A stretch of 64,000 nt of DNA from Bradyrhizobium lablabi (GCF_900141755.1 NZ_LT670844.1:682001-746000), one strand, 5' to 3'; counted from the first letter of the stretch, positions 31,815-40,973 are shown. Notes: a model not told the origin generated them from the letters alone. Numbers and translations are program-made.

Positions 31815-33104
31815 TCACTTCGCGTTCGCAGGCGCGTGCAGATGCCACAAATCCGCGCGCCAATGCAGCGCAATCACGAGCATCAGCGCCAGCCCTGTCG
31901 CCGCATAGAGCGTGCCGGTCGCGGCGAAGCCGATCGCGTCGATCAGGCTGCCGGAGGCCAAGAGGCCGAGCGGCAGGCTGTAGATCACGAGCATGCGCAC
32001 CCCCATCACCCGGCCGCGAAAATGCTCGGCCGCGGTCCGCATCAGGATCACCGCGATCGAGATCATGGTCAGGCTCTGCGAAAAACCCGCCAGCATCAGG
32101 CAGGCGATCGCGGTTGGCATCGATTGCATCTGCGCAAACACCAGAAGTGCGGCGTACCACGCAGCCGTCGCGCCGATCATCAGCCGCGCCACCGGGACGC
32201 CGCCCACAAAACTCAGCAGGACCGAGCCTGCGAGCGAGCCGATGGCAAAACTCGCCGAGAGATAACCGAGCCCGGTCTGGTCGGTGCCGTAAATCTCGCG
32301 CGCGACATAAGGCAGCAATCCGTTGGACAGGGGATAGGCGGTCAGGTTGGCGAGGAACGCGATCCAGATCGCGGCCCGCATCCGCGGCGTGGTCCAGACA
32401 TAGGCCCAACCCTCCCTGAGGTCGCGCAGCGGCGATCGCCGTAGCGCGCCGCCGGCCACTTCATCGGCAGGAAACGGCTTTGCGGGCGCCACGACGCACA
32501 GCGTCAGCACGGTGCTGACGACGTAGAGGCTGAAGATCGCTACATAGGCCGGCCCGATGCCGAGGGATGCGAACAATCCGGCGCCGCTCAGCGCGCCCGC
32601 GATCCGCGCGGTATCCATCGTGGTTCTGGAAACGCTGATGGCGCCGATCAATTGGTCATGCGGCATGATGGTGGCAACCAGCGCGCCGCGCACGCCGAGA
32701 TCGGACGGCCGCACCAGGCCCATGATCGCCACGATGATGAATACGTAAAGCGGGGTCAGATACCCCGTCAGCGCCAGCGTCATCAGCGTCGCCGACAGCG
32801 TCGCATAGGTCGCGCGCATCATGGCGAGCAGGTCGCGGTGACCGATGCGGTCACCGACCACGCCGAACACCGGCGCGATCAGTGTGCCCACATAACTGAG
32901 CGACGCGAACACGGTCAACAGCAGCACCGATCGGGTCTCGACCAGCACATACCACCCGAGAATGAGCGTCTCCATCTCGAAGGCCCACGATGTCAGGAGA
33001 TCGGCAGGCCACTGGAAACGGTAATTCCTGATAAGGAAGGGTGCGAACGCGGCAGGCCGCGCGAGCGCGCTCAAAGCCCGTTGCCCCGGTTCATCGCGTT
33101 CCAC
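31815..33104 (-). CDS. Major facilitator superfamily transporter, 429 aa
   Basis: The sequence fits a 12-span MFS exporter of the MFS_3/EntS-like group: the N-terminal RNYRFQWPADLLTSWAFEME, the loop VFGVVGDRIGHRDLLAMMRA between spans 2 and 3, and hydrophobic spans throughout (LLLTVFASLSYVGTLIAPVF). The middle loop carries a basic cytoplasmic stretch (RRSPLRDLREGWAYVW). Members export siderophores or drugs; the substrate is not predictable. The gene is single and convergent to the ICMT-like gene. Confidence 0.87.
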   Translation of the reverse strand: MERDEPGQRALSALARPAAFAPFLIRNYRFQWPADLLTSWAFEMETLILGWYVLVETRSVLLLTVFASLSYVGTLIAPVFGVVGDRIGHRDLLAMMRATYATLSATLMTLALTGYLTPLYVFIIVAIMGLVRPSDLGVRGALVATIMPHDQLIGAISVSRTTMDTARIAGALSGAGLFASLGIGPAYVAIFSLYVVSTVLTLCVVAPAKPFPADEVAGGALRRSPLRDLREGWAYVWTTPRMRAAIWIAFLANLTAYPLSNGLLPYVAREIYGTDQTGLGYLSASFAIGSLAGSVLLSFVGGVPVARLMIGATAAWYAALLVFAQMQSMPTAIACLMLAGFSQSLTMISIAVILMRTAAEHFRGRVMGVRMLVIYSLPLGLLASGSLIDAIGFAATGTLYAATGLALMLVIALHWRADLWHLHAPANAK

Positions 33105-33171
33105 CCTGCCCTGGTTTTTTAATTAGGGGCAGCGTAACGACGATATTACCGGTGTCAATCGTGCCGGATCG

Positions 33172-33783
33172 TCACCACATCGTTTGCCGCGCGCGTTCCG
33201 GCCAGGCGCGGTCGTATTCCTCGCCGCCGACCCTGTTCTCGCTCATCTCGGCAAGGATCTGGCCCGGCGTCGGCAGGGTTTTGGGGTCGATCCGCTTGTC
33301 GGGATTCCACAGGTCGGATCGGACGATGGCACGCGCGCATTGAAAATAGATCTCGTTCACGGTCATGACGATGACGGAGCGCGGCGCCTTGCCGTCGACC
33401 TTGAACGACGCCAGCACATCCGGATCGACCGAGACCTGCGCAGAGCCGTTGATGCGCAGCGTCGTGCCGGAGCCCGGGATCAGAAACAACAGCGCGACCT
33501 TCGGATCGCGCACGATGTTGCGCAGTGAATCGACGCGGTTGTTACCGCGGCGATCCGGCATCATCAGCGTTCTGTCGTCATGGATTCGAACAAAACCCGG
33601 CAGATCGCCGCGCGGCGAGCAATCCAGTCCCTCCGGCCCGCTTGTTGCGAGCGCTGCAAACGGCGACTTCTCGATCAGCACGCGATAGGACGGCGTGATG
33701 CGGTCGGCGACCTTGACGGTGGAGGCCTCGTTAGTCTCTCCGTAGATCGCTTCAAGCTGCGCAATGGTTGCAATCATCGTCAT
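33172..33783 (-). CDS. Pyridoxamine 5'-phosphate oxidase family flavoprotein
   Basis: A 203-residue FMN-binding split-barrel protein: FAALATSGPEGLDCSPRGDL, GFVRIHDDRTLMMPDRRGNN, RVDSLRNIVRDPKVALLFLI and a C-terminal helix. It matches the PPOX-type subgroup (MSMEG_1061-like), whose members bind FMN or F420 and reduce or oxidise small molecules, not vitamin B6 as such. It lies 24 bp upstream of phnN's end and in the same direction, but ends of the operon are unclear, so a link with phosphonate use is not implied. Confidence 0.82.
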   Translation of the reverse strand: MTMIATIAQLEAIYGETNEASTVKVADRITPSYRVLIEKSPFAALATSGPEGLDCSPRGDLPGFVRIHDDRTLMMPDRRGNNRVDSLRNIVRDPKVALLFLIPGSGTTLRINGSAQVSVDPDVLASFKVDGKAPRSVIVMTVNEIYFQCARAIVRSDLWNPDKRIDPKTLPTPGQILAEMSENRVGGEEYDRAWPERARQTMW

Positions 33784-33807
33784 TGCCGTTCTCCCGAAAT
33801 CGCAGCC

Positions 33808-34389
33808 TCACTCGCCTCTGATGATCCGCGTCAGCTGACGCGCATGGTATTCGACGCTGCCGACATTGATAATGGTGGCATCGGGAGCCGCCGCGTCATC
33901 GACGGCGCGGCGAAGCCGGTGCTCGATCTGGCCGTCGCTGCCGCGCGCCCGCGCGGCCAGGCGTTGCGCGAGAATGTCGGAGGGCGCCGTAATCGAAACC
34001 ACGGTGACATGCGCATAGACGCGGCGCATCGTCTCGACCACGGCGCGTGATACGTTGACGACCACCGTGCGGCCGGCGCGGATCTCGTCATCGATGGAGA
34101 CGGGCAGACCATAGCCATGGCCATGGGCTTCCCAATGCACGGCGAACCCGCCGTCCGCGCGCCTTTGCTGGAAGGCCTCAAGACTCACCTGCTCATTGTC
34201 CTCGGAAGCCGTGGCTTCCCGCGTCACCACGCGGCGCGGAAAGACGACGGTGCCGTCCTCGGCGCATGCTGATTGCGCCAATCCGATCAGCGTATCCTTG
34301 CCGGCGCCGCTCGGCCCGACCACCAGGATCAGCCGGCCTGGCCCGATCGCGGTCTTCGCGTGATCCGATATGGCTGGAGCTTCGGTCAT
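33808..34389 (-). CDS. phnN: Ribose 1,5-bisphosphate phosphokinase
   Basis: A 193-residue P-loop kinase of the guanylate-kinase-like fold, Walker A GPSGAGKDT at residues 25-33 and VVFPRRVVTREATASEDNEQ. PhnN phosphorylates ribose 1,5-bisphosphate to PRPP, the last step of phosphonate breakdown by carbon-phosphorus lyase. It is the last phn gene on this strand and overlaps phnM by 4 bp. Confidence 0.92.
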   Translation of the reverse strand: MTEAPAISDHAKTAIGPGRLILVVGPSGAGKDTLIGLAQSACAEDGTVVFPRRVVTREATASEDNEQVSLEAFQQRRADGGFAVHWEAHGHGYGLPVSIDDEIRAGRTVVVNVSRAVVETMRRVYAHVTVVSITAPSDILAQRLAARARGSDGQIEHRLRRAVDDAAAPDATIINVGSVEYHARQLTRIIRGE

Positions 34390-35543
34390 GCCACGCGATG
34401 TCCTTCGCGCCAGACGCTGCGCACCACCGGCGTATCGCGCGCCACATGCACGCGAATGAGATCGGCGCGCTTGCCGATGACGATCTCGCCGCGGTCCGGC
34501 AGGCCGACCGCTTGCGCCGGCGTCTTGGTGACGGTGCGGACGGCGGAGGCCAGATCGATCCCCGGGACGCGCTGCGGCAGTTGCAGCGCCGCCATCAACA
34601 GGCTCGAGGGGATGTAGTCGGATGAGAGGATATCCAACAGCCCCTCGCGGGCGAGATCAACGGCGGCGATGTTGCCGGAATGGGAGCCGCCACGGACGAC
34701 GTTGGGCGCGCCCATGAGAATTCCGATGCCGGCCTGATGCAGGCCGCGCGCGGCCTCTAACGTCGTCGGAAACTCCGCCACCGAAACCTTATCGCGGATG
34801 GCGTCGCTGACGTTCTCCTCGGTGGTGTCGTCGTGACTGGCGAGCGGGATCTCGTATTGACGTGCGAGCGCGACGATCTCGCGCATATTGCCCGCGGCAT
34901 AGGCCTTTTGATAGGCAAAGCGCCGCTCGAACAGCGTGTCGAGCTCGGCGTCGGTCATGCCGGCGCCCTTGCCGCGATAATAATCCCGCAATTTGCCTTC
35001 GTCGCGGAACTGGCGTTGTCCGGGGGTGTGATCCATCAGCGACATCAGCCGCACGTCCGGCCGCCCGATCAATTCCCTGGCTTCCTCGACCACGCTCGGC
35101 ATCGGGATTTCGCAGCGCAGATGCAGGAAGTGGTCAGCGCGCAGGAGGTTCGCGTCGCGCGCTGCTGCGATCGCTTCCGCCATCACCCCGGCCCGGCCAT
35201 CGACTTCCTCGGCACCGTCCTCGCGCCAGACCCGCAACGAATCCAATACCGTCGTGATGCCCGACGTGGCGAGTTGCCCGTCATAGGAGACGACGGCAGC
35301 GATCGGGTCCCAGAACACTTTTGGGCGCGGCACGTAATGCGCCTCGAGATGATCGGTGTGCAATTCGATCAGGCCCGGCATGATCAGATCGCCGCCGGCG
35401 TCCTCGCTGCCGAGAGGAACCTTGCCCTCGCCAAATCCTGCAATGCATCCACCGGCAAACGCGATCCAGCCGTGCTCGATCACTTGATCCGCCAGTACGA
35501 TCCTGGCGTTGCCGATAACGGTTTCGGAGGGTGTCGAAGTCAT
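34386..35543 (-). CDS. phnM: Alpha-D-ribose 1-methylphosphonate 5-triphosphate diphosphatase
   Basis: An amidohydrolase-fold enzyme of 385 residues with the metal motif LIELHTDHLEAHYVPRPKVF and a later GGSHSGNIAAVDLAREGLLD. PhnM removes pyrophosphate from the triphosphate formed by the PhnGHIL complex, giving the PhnJ substrate. ATG 35543 is preferred over 35552 because GAAGGAAG has workable spacing only to the second ATG. A second phnM-like gene lies at 45450-46655. Confidence 0.93.
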   Translation of the reverse strand: MTSTPSETVIGNARIVLADQVIEHGWIAFAGGCIAGFGEGKVPLGSEDAGGDLIMPGLIELHTDHLEAHYVPRPKVFWDPIAAVVSYDGQLATSGITTVLDSLRVWREDGAEEVDGRAGVMAEAIAAARDANLLRADHFLHLRCEIPMPSVVEEARELIGRPDVRLMSLMDHTPGQRQFRDEGKLRDYYRGKGAGMTDAELDTLFERRFAYQKAYAAGNMREIVALARQYEIPLASHDDTTEENVSDAIRDKVSVAEFPTTLEAARGLHQAGIGILMGAPNVVRGGSHSGNIAAVDLAREGLLDILSSDYIPSSLLMAALQLPQRVPGIDLASAVRTVTKTPAQAVGLPDRGEIVIGKRADLIRVHVARDTPVVRSVWREGHRVA

Positions 35544-35558
35544 CTCAAGCATCTTCCT

Positions 35559-36269
35559 TCAAGCCGCAGCGGCGAATGATGTCACGTCGACGATCCGGTC
35601 GGCGATCAGGTGCCGGATCTCATCGTCATGGACGATGGCGACCATGGCAACACGAGCGCGCTTCTTTTCACCGATCAGATCGACCACCACAGTGCGATTG
35701 GCGGCATCGAGCGAGGCCGTTGGCTCATCGAGCAAAAGGATCGGCAGGTCGGAGATAAAGCCGCGCGCGATATTGACGCGCTGCTGCTCGCCGCCGGAAA
35801 AGGTCGAAGGCGGCAGGGCCCAGAGCCGCTCGGGAATGTTGAGGCGGCGCAGCAACTGTCCGGCTTTTTCCCGCGCCAAAGGTCGCGGCGTCCCGTTGGC
35901 GATCAAGGGCTCGGCCACCACGTCAATGGTTGCGACCCGTGGCACCGCGCGCAAAAACTGGCTGACATAGCCTGTCGTGGCGCGGCGCACGCTGAGAATC
36001 TGGCGCGGCTCGGCGTTGGCGAGATCGATCAGTGCGCCATCGTGACGGACGCCGATCCGGCCGCCATCGCAGCGGTAATTGCCAAAGATCATTTTCAGGA
36101 TCGAGGATTTACCGGCGCCGGAGGGACCCGACAGCACCACGCATTCGCCGGCCTTGACCTCAAAGGAAACGCCGCGCACCACGGGAAGCTGCACGCCGCC
36201 CTGCAGATGCATCGTAAAAGTCTTTTCGGCGTTTTCAATTTCGATCATCGCGGTCATCGGTGCGCTCAT
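35559..36269 (-). CDS. phnL: Phosphonate C-P lyase system ABC-type ATPase subunit PhnL
   Basis: A 236-residue ABC ATPase: Walker A GPSGAGKSS, signature SGGEQQRVNIARG, Walker B ILLLDEPTASLD. PhnL is required with PhnG, H and I for attachment of phosphonate to ribose triphosphate; it is not a membrane transporter component. The start overlaps the phnK stop by 4 bp (ATGA), and phnM starts 16 bp after its stop. Confidence 0.94.
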   Translation of the reverse strand: MSAPMTAMIEIENAEKTFTMHLQGGVQLPVVRGVSFEVKAGECVVLSGPSGAGKSSILKMIFGNYRCDGGRIGVRHDGALIDLANAEPRQILSVRRATTGYVSQFLRAVPRVATIDVVAEPLIANGTPRPLAREKAGQLLRRLNIPERLWALPPSTFSGGEQQRVNIARGFISDLPILLLDEPTASLDAANRTVVVDLIGEKKRARVAMVAIVHDDEIRHLIADRIVDVTSFAAAA

Positions 36270-37054
36270 GCCGGCAAAATCGAGGAGACGAGCAATTGGG
36301 TATAGGGCTCGCGGGGATCATCGAGCACCTGATCGGTCAGCCCTGTTTCGATCACCCGGCCGCCTTTCATCACCATCACCCGGTGCGACAACAGCCGCGC
36401 CACCGCGAGATCATGGGTGACGACGATGGCGGCAAGATCTAATTCGCTCACCAAATTGCGCATCAAATCGAGCAGCCGCGCCTGCACCGAGACGTCGAGC
36501 CCGCCGGTCGGTTCATCCATGAACACCAGCCGCGGCTCGGTGACGAGATTGCGCGCGATCTGCAGCCGCTGCCGCATGCCGCCGGAATAGGTCCGCGGCG
36601 CGTCGTCGATGCGCTCCGTATCGATCTCGACGCGCTCCAGCCAGGACGATGCCGTGTTGCGGATATTGCCATAGTGGTTCCAGCCGACCGCCATCAATCG
36701 CTCGCCGACATTGGCGCCGGCCGACACCGCCATCCGCAAGCCCAGCGCGGGATCCTGGTGCACATAGCCCCAGTCGGTACGAAACAGAAACCGCCGCTCA
36801 GCCTCGCCGAGGCCAGCGAGGTCGCGCAATACCCCGTCGCGCATGCGATAGGACACGCGCCCCGCGCTCGGCGCGAGCTGCGCCGACAATAATTGCAGCA
36901 GCGTGGTTTTGCCGGAGCCGGACTCGCCGACGATCGCCAGCACTTCGCCGGGATAAAGCGCAAAGGAAACGTCTCGGCAGGCGGTCAGCCGGCCATAGGT
37001 TTTTGTCAGTCCCTCCGCGACCAACAGCGGCTGGTCGCTGTCATGGTCAGCCAT
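36266..37054 (-). CDS. phnK: Phosphonate C-P lyase system ABC-type ATPase subunit PhnK
   Basis: A 262-residue ABC ATPase (PLLVAEGLTKTYGRLTACRD, Walker A GESGSGKTT, signature YSGGMRQRLQIARNL, Walker B VFMDEPTGGLD). PhnK binds the C-P lyase core complex near PhnJ and couples ATP turnover to catalysis; it is related to peptide-transporter ATPases. The start at MADHDSD overlaps the end of phnJ by 8 bp. Confidence 0.94.
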   Translation of the reverse strand: MADHDSDQPLLVAEGLTKTYGRLTACRDVSFALYPGEVLAIVGESGSGKTTLLQLLSAQLAPSAGRVSYRMRDGVLRDLAGLGEAERRFLFRTDWGYVHQDPALGLRMAVSAGANVGERLMAVGWNHYGNIRNTASSWLERVEIDTERIDDAPRTYSGGMRQRLQIARNLVTEPRLVFMDEPTGGLDVSVQARLLDLMRNLVSELDLAAIVVTHDLAVARLLSHRVMVMKGGRVIETGLTDQVLDDPREPYTQLLVSSILPA

Positions 37055-37931
37055 GCGCCCTCTCCTTGTGCGGCGCCGCGTTTTCCGTGCCGCGATGACC
37101 GGAGGCCTGGCGGCTCTCGCAAAAATCCGTGTCGGAGCAGACGAACATCCGGCCGCCCTGGTCGTCGGTGACGATTTCATCGAGATAGGAATCATCCGCC
37201 CCGCACAGCGCGCACGGCGCGTCGAAGCGGTAGCGGGTGAATGGATGATCCTCGAAGTCGAGCGATACTACCGAGGTATGCGGCGGTATCGCATAGATGC
37301 GCTTTTCGCGGCCGGCGCCGAACAATTGCAGCGCCGGACAATTGTCCATTTTCGGATTGTCGAATTTCGGTGTCGGCGACGGGTCCATCACGTAGCGCGC
37401 GTTGACCTTCACCGGATAGGCATAGGAAGTCGCGATATGCCCGAAGCGCGCGATATCCTCGTAGAGCTTGACATGCATCAGCCCGTATTCGCCGAGCGCA
37501 TGCATGCGCCGCGTTTCGGTCTCGCGCGGCTCGAGGAAGCGCAGAGGTTCGGGGATCGGCACCTGATAGACCAGCACTTGTCCGGCATGCAGCGGCGCTT
37601 CGGGAATCCGGTGCCGGGTCTGGATCACGGTGGCGTCGGCCGTTGATGTTGTGGTCGCGACATCAGCGGTCTTGGCAAAAAACTTGCGGATCGAGATCGC
37701 ATTCGTGGTGTCGTCGGAACCCTGGTCGATCACCTTCAGCACGTCTGATGGCCCGAGGATCGCCGCGGTCACCTGCACGCCGCCGGTGCCCCAGCCATAG
37801 GGCATCGGCATCTCGCGGCTCGCGAACGGCACCTGATAACCCGGGATCGCGATCGCCTTCAGGATGGCGCGGCGGATCATCCGTTTTGTCTGTTCGTCGA
37901 GATAGGCGAAATTGTAGGCCGGCGCGTTCAT
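37047..37931 (-). CDS. phnJ: Carbon-phosphorus lyase catalytic subunit PhnJ
   Basis: The radical-SAM C-P lyase, 294 residues. Four cysteines at 240, 243, 265 and 271 match the E. coli positions 241, 244, 266 and 272 with an offset of one, and the Gly of AIPGYQVPFASREM matches the radical-carrying Gly32. The segment YAYPVKVNARYVMDPSP is conserved. It turns ribose-1-alkylphosphonate 5-phosphate into the alkane (methane from methylphosphonate) and a cyclic phosphate. The start overlaps phnI by 4 bp. Confidence 0.96.
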   Translation of the reverse strand: MNAPAYNFAYLDEQTKRMIRRAILKAIAIPGYQVPFASREMPMPYGWGTGGVQVTAAILGPSDVLKVIDQGSDDTTNAISIRKFFAKTADVATTTSTADATVIQTRHRIPEAPLHAGQVLVYQVPIPEPLRFLEPRETETRRMHALGEYGLMHVKLYEDIARFGHIATSYAYPVKVNARYVMDPSPTPKFDNPKMDNCPALQLFGAGREKRIYAIPPHTSVVSLDFEDHPFTRYRFDAPCALCGADDSYLDEIVTDDQGGRMFVCSDTDFCESRQASGHRGTENAAPHKERAHG

Positions 37932-39031
37932 TCGGCGGCCTCCTGAAGGGGCGGCGACGCTTCCGCTTCGGCAAACTCCTTGCGGAGTTTTCGTAGCAAA
38001 CCAAGCTCCGACTGAAAGTCGACATAATGCGGCAGTTTCAGATGCTCGACAAAGCCGGTCGCCTGCACATTGTCGGAATGCGACATTACGAATTCCTCGT
38101 CCTGGGCGGGCGCGATCGTCTCGTCCCCGAGTTCGCGGGCGCGGAGCGCCCGATCCACCAGCGCCATCGACATGGTCTTGCGCTCGCTCTGCCCGAAGGC
38201 GAGACCATAGCCGCGGGTAAAGCACGGTGCTTCCGTCGCCGAGCCCTTGAACTGATTGACCATCTGGCACTCGGTCAAGGTGATCGGACCGAGCGGCACC
38301 GCAAAACCGACGTCTTCGGCGAAAAATTCCACCTCGACTTCGCCGAGGCGAATTTCGCCGGCGAACGGATGGTTGCGGCCATAGCCGCGCTGCGACGAGT
38401 AGCCGAGCGCGAGCAAGAACCCCTCATCGGCGCGGGCGAGATTCTGCAGCCGCAGATCGCGGTCGGCCGGAAAACTGAGCGGCTCGCGGGTGAGATCGCC
38501 GACCGGCGAATCCGCATCCGCCTGTGGCGAAGATTCGATCAGGCCGTCGCGGCCCAAAATGTCGGTGACGCGCGGCGTCGCCACGGCCGATGCGTCCGAT
38601 GTCGCGGGCGGTTCGGGATCGAACCCCTCGGAGAGCTGCGGATCGAGCAGCCGATGGGTGTAATCGAACGTGGGCCCGAGGATCTGGCCGCCCGGAATGT
38701 CCTTGAATGTCGAGGAAATCCGGCGGCGCAACTCCATCTTGCCGGTATCCACCGGCTCGGTGGCGCCGAACCGCGGCAAGGTGGCGCGGAACGCCCGCAC
38801 CAGGAAGATCGCCTCGATCATGTCGCCGCGCGCCTGCTTTATCGCAAGCGCTGCCAGTTCGCGATCATAGAGCGAGCCTTCGGCCATCACACGATCGACC
38901 GCGAGGCTGAGCTGTCCGGAAATCTGGTCCAGCGAGACTTCGGGAACCTCGCGATCGCCGCGCCGCTCATGCGCCAAGAGGCGATGGGCGTTCTCGATGG
39001 CGCGCTCGCCTCCCTTGACGGCGACATACAT
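37928..39031 (-). CDS. phnI: Phosphonate C-P lyase system subunit PhnI
   Basis: A 367-residue nucleosidase subunit of the C-P lyase core (MYVAVKGGERAIENAHRLLA, SLYDRELAALAIKQARGDMI, EAIFLVRAFRATLPRFG, GYSSQRGYGRNHPFAGEIR). PhnI removes the purine from ATP or GTP so that phosphonate can be joined to C1 of the ribose. It sits between phnH (3 bp gap) and phnJ (4 bp overlap). Confidence 0.95.
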   Translation of the reverse strand: MYVAVKGGERAIENAHRLLAHERRGDREVPEVSLDQISGQLSLAVDRVMAEGSLYDRELAALAIKQARGDMIEAIFLVRAFRATLPRFGATEPVDTGKMELRRRISSTFKDIPGGQILGPTFDYTHRLLDPQLSEGFDPEPPATSDASAVATPRVTDILGRDGLIESSPQADADSPVGDLTREPLSFPADRDLRLQNLARADEGFLLALGYSSQRGYGRNHPFAGEIRLGEVEVEFFAEDVGFAVPLGPITLTECQMVNQFKGSATEAPCFTRGYGLAFGQSERKTMSMALVDRALRARELGDETIAPAQDEEFVMSHSDNVQATGFVEHLKLPHYVDFQSELGLLRKLRKEFAEAEASPPLQEAAE

Positions 39032-39034
39032 GCG

Positions 39035-39643
39035 CTAGCCTCCCTTCGCGACAAGCCGCGTGGTGCGGGGTATCGCGATAATGGTATCGCCGTGGACCAG
39101 CACGACGTCGATGCCGCGCGGAAACAGAGTGGCGTTGATGGCAAGCCGCTCGAACAGGTCGGCGGGCTCGATCGTCGCCTGCATCACGGCCTTGCCGTCG
39201 ATGCCGGGGCCGCGCAATTCGAAGCTCTTGCCTTGCGTCAGGCTCTCGACCTGCAGGATCAGCGTGGTCGACCGGTCAGGATATTCATTGCCGCCGAAGG
39301 CAAAGCGATCGAGCGCGGGAAGCGCGCTGGGGTCGCCGATCAGCGCAAAATGGCAGACCGAGGAATCCGCGATCACCGGCGCGCCGGTGTGGAATTTCAG
39401 CCACTTCGTCACCTCCGAGGTCTCGGACATGAGCGGGTCGAGCCAGACCGGCGTGTCGTGATCGAACAAGGTCAGCGCGATTGCCGCGCTGCCCTTCATC
39501 AGCGGGTGAGGCGCGCCAGTGGCGACCGCGATGCGCCGAACGCTGCCGGGGCGCGCCATCGCATCCATCACCGAGCGGAAGGTCGTTTGCGCCGACAAGA
39601 CCTTGTCGGCGAACCCTGCGGGCAGTTCGGCAACCGTGGTCAT
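39035..39643 (-). CDS. phnH: Phosphonate C-P lyase system subunit PhnH
   Basis: A 202-residue core subunit (TTVAELPAGFADKVLSAQTT, FRSVMDAMARPGSVRRIAVA, LTLFDHDTPVWLDPLM, RGPGIDGKAVMQATIEPADL). PhnH has a PLP-transferase-like fold but binds no PLP; it stabilises the PhnGHIJ complex. ATG 39643 is preferred over an adjoining GTG. Confidence 0.94.
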   Translation of the reverse strand: MTTVAELPAGFADKVLSAQTTFRSVMDAMARPGSVRRIAVATGAPHPLMKGSAAIALTLFDHDTPVWLDPLMSETSEVTKWLKFHTGAPVIADSSVCHFALIGDPSALPALDRFAFGGNEYPDRSTTLILQVESLTQGKSFELRGPGIDGKAVMQATIEPADLFERLAINATLFPRGIDVVLVHGDTIIAIPRTTRLVAKGG

Positions 39644-39646
39644 CAC

Positions 39647-40117
39647 TCAACCCTCACCGCGCACCAGCGTGTAGAAATCAACCCGCGTCGCCGCGGTCTC
39701 CTTGGCCTTCCGGTTTCGAGCGGCGGTCATGGCCGCGCGCAGCGGCGCGAGTACATGTGACTCCACCGCATCGGCAAATTCGTTCGACTGCACCATCGCA
39801 TCGCACAGCGCGATCATCCGCGCCTTCTGCCGGTCGCGGCCGAGCGTGTAGCCAAAGCCTACCTCGCCGGTCGAAAGCCGCACGGCCGCGCGCGAAACTG
39901 TGGCCTCGCCGAGGTTGAACGGCGCGCCGTCGCCGCCGATGCGGCCACGCACCATGACCAGGCCGTTCTCGCCCTCGCGAAGATTTTCGTAAGGCGGTAC
40001 CGCGATGGTCTCGAGATGCCCGGCAATCTCGGCCGCGTCGGAATGCGCCAGCACCGCCATCGCCGCCTGGCGATGCGCCTGCCTGGTATTTTGATCGCTT
40101 TCGATGCCTTTGGTCAT
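39647..40117 (-). CDS. phnG: Phosphonate C-P lyase system subunit PhnG
   Basis: A 156-residue core subunit, first gene of the phnGHIJKLMN operon. Features: RQAAMAVLAHSDAAEIAGHL, GLVMVRGRIGGDGAPFNLGE, TVSRAAVRLSTGEVGFGYTL, GRDRQKARMIALCDAMVQ. The start MTKGIESD is chosen since upstream codons extend through the operator and the divergent phnF gene. The promoter region carries a PhnF-like operator and a PHO-box-like site. Confidence 0.94.
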   Translation of the reverse strand: MTKGIESDQNTRQAHRQAAMAVLAHSDAAEIAGHLETIAVPPYENLREGENGLVMVRGRIGGDGAPFNLGEATVSRAAVRLSTGEVGFGYTLGRDRQKARMIALCDAMVQSNEFADAVESHVLAPLRAAMTAARNRKAKETAATRVDFYTLVRGEG

Positions 40118-40135
40118 GTCGGCCCTTGCCGGAAT

Positions 40136-40163
40136 CAAGTTGTCTATGATACTAGACAACTTG
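40136..40163. promoter_or_regulatory. PhnF-like operator between phnG and phnF
   Basis: CAAGTTGTCTA-TGATAC-TAGACAACTTG is a perfect inverted repeat with 11-bp arms. It lies 19 bp upstream of the phnG start and 75 bp upstream of phnF. The core resembles the TGTCTAGACA-type sites of GntR/HutC regulators including PhnF, so PhnF probably represses phnG and itself from here. Confidence 0.8.
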
Positions 40164-40177
40164 ATGGAGAAACGCCA

Positions 40178-40195
40178 GTGACCGTTTCGTGACAA
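40178..40195 (-). promoter_or_regulatory. PHO-box-like site upstream of phnG
   Basis: Read towards phnG, TTGTCAC-GAAA-CGGTCAC is two 7-bp repeats spaced by 4 bp, near the PhoB consensus CTGTCAT. It lies upstream of the PhnF operator, giving a plausible activator-then-repressor layout. Each half carries two to three mismatches, so the call is tentative. Confidence 0.45.
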
Positions 40196-40237
40196 ACGCA
40201 TGATTTTTCCGATGTGCCTCCTTGGGCGTTCCGCGCC

Positions 40238-40966
40238 ATGAGCACGCAGGATGCAGCCTCGGGCGTGGCGCTGTGGCGCCAGGTTGCCGACGGCATCGAG
40301 CGTGGCATCGCCAATGGCAGCTTTGCCGCCGGCGAAAAGCTGCCGGGCGAGATGGAGATCGCCGAAACCTATCGCGTCAATCGCCACACCGTGCGCCGCG
40401 CACTGGCGACGCTCGCCGAGCGCGGCCTGGTGCGCGCCGAGCGCGGCAGCGGCACCTATGTGGAAGCGCCCAAGCTCGCTTATCCCCTGCGCTCGCGGAC
40501 GCGGTTTTCCGAGATCGTTGGTGCCGGTGGCCGCGAACCCCATGGGCAACTGATCGACGCTTCAGAGGACGTCGCGACGCGCGAACTGGCGCGGCAACTT
40601 GGACTGAAAACCGGAGCGCGGCTGATTCGGATCGAGGCGCTGCGGCTCGCAGACCGTACGCCGATCTGTACCAGCACCACCTGGCTTTCCGCCGAAAGCT
40701 TCCCTGACGCCGGCCGCGTCTTCGGCAGCACGCGCTCGATGACCAAGCTGCTGGCGCATTACGGCATCCGCGACTATCGCCGGGGATCAACCCGAATCAC
40801 CGCGGCGATTGCCGACGCGACCGATGCCGCGCGGCTGGACCTCGCGCTCGGGCGTCCCGTTCTCGTGGTCGACGCCACCGACGTCGATATCAACGACAAG
40901 CCGCTCGTGACCAAGCGCTCCCGCTTTGCCGCCGAGCGCGTCGAGTTCCTGGTCGAGAATACCTAA
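40238..40966 (+). CDS. phnF: GntR/HutC family phosphonate metabolism regulator PhnF
   Basis: A 242-residue regulator: winged HTH of the GntR type at about residues 10-75 (LWRQVADGIERGIANGSFAA, KLPGEMEIAETYRVNRHTVR, RALATLAERGLVRAERGSGT) and a UTRA ligand-binding domain from about residue 90. The start MSTQDAAS is chosen because upstream codons are GC-rich leader sequence. Transcribed away from phnG. It ends 7 bp before phnE2's stop on the other strand. Confidence 0.92.
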   Translation: MSTQDAASGVALWRQVADGIERGIANGSFAAGEKLPGEMEIAETYRVNRHTVRRALATLAERGLVRAERGSGTYVEAPKLAYPLRSRTRFSEIVGAGGREPHGQLIDASEDVATRELARQLGLKTGARLIRIEALRLADRTPICTSTTWLSAESFPDAGRVFGSTRSMTKLLAHYGIRDYRRGSTRITAAIADATDAARLDLALGRPVLVVDATDVDINDKPLVTKRSRFAAERVEFLVENT

Positions 40967-40973
40967 GCTCGCG

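Noticed and set aside
38027..39760. Plus-strand open frame of 577 codons opposite phnI and phnH
   Set aside because: Despite its length it lies antisense to two conserved phn genes and has no protein family features.
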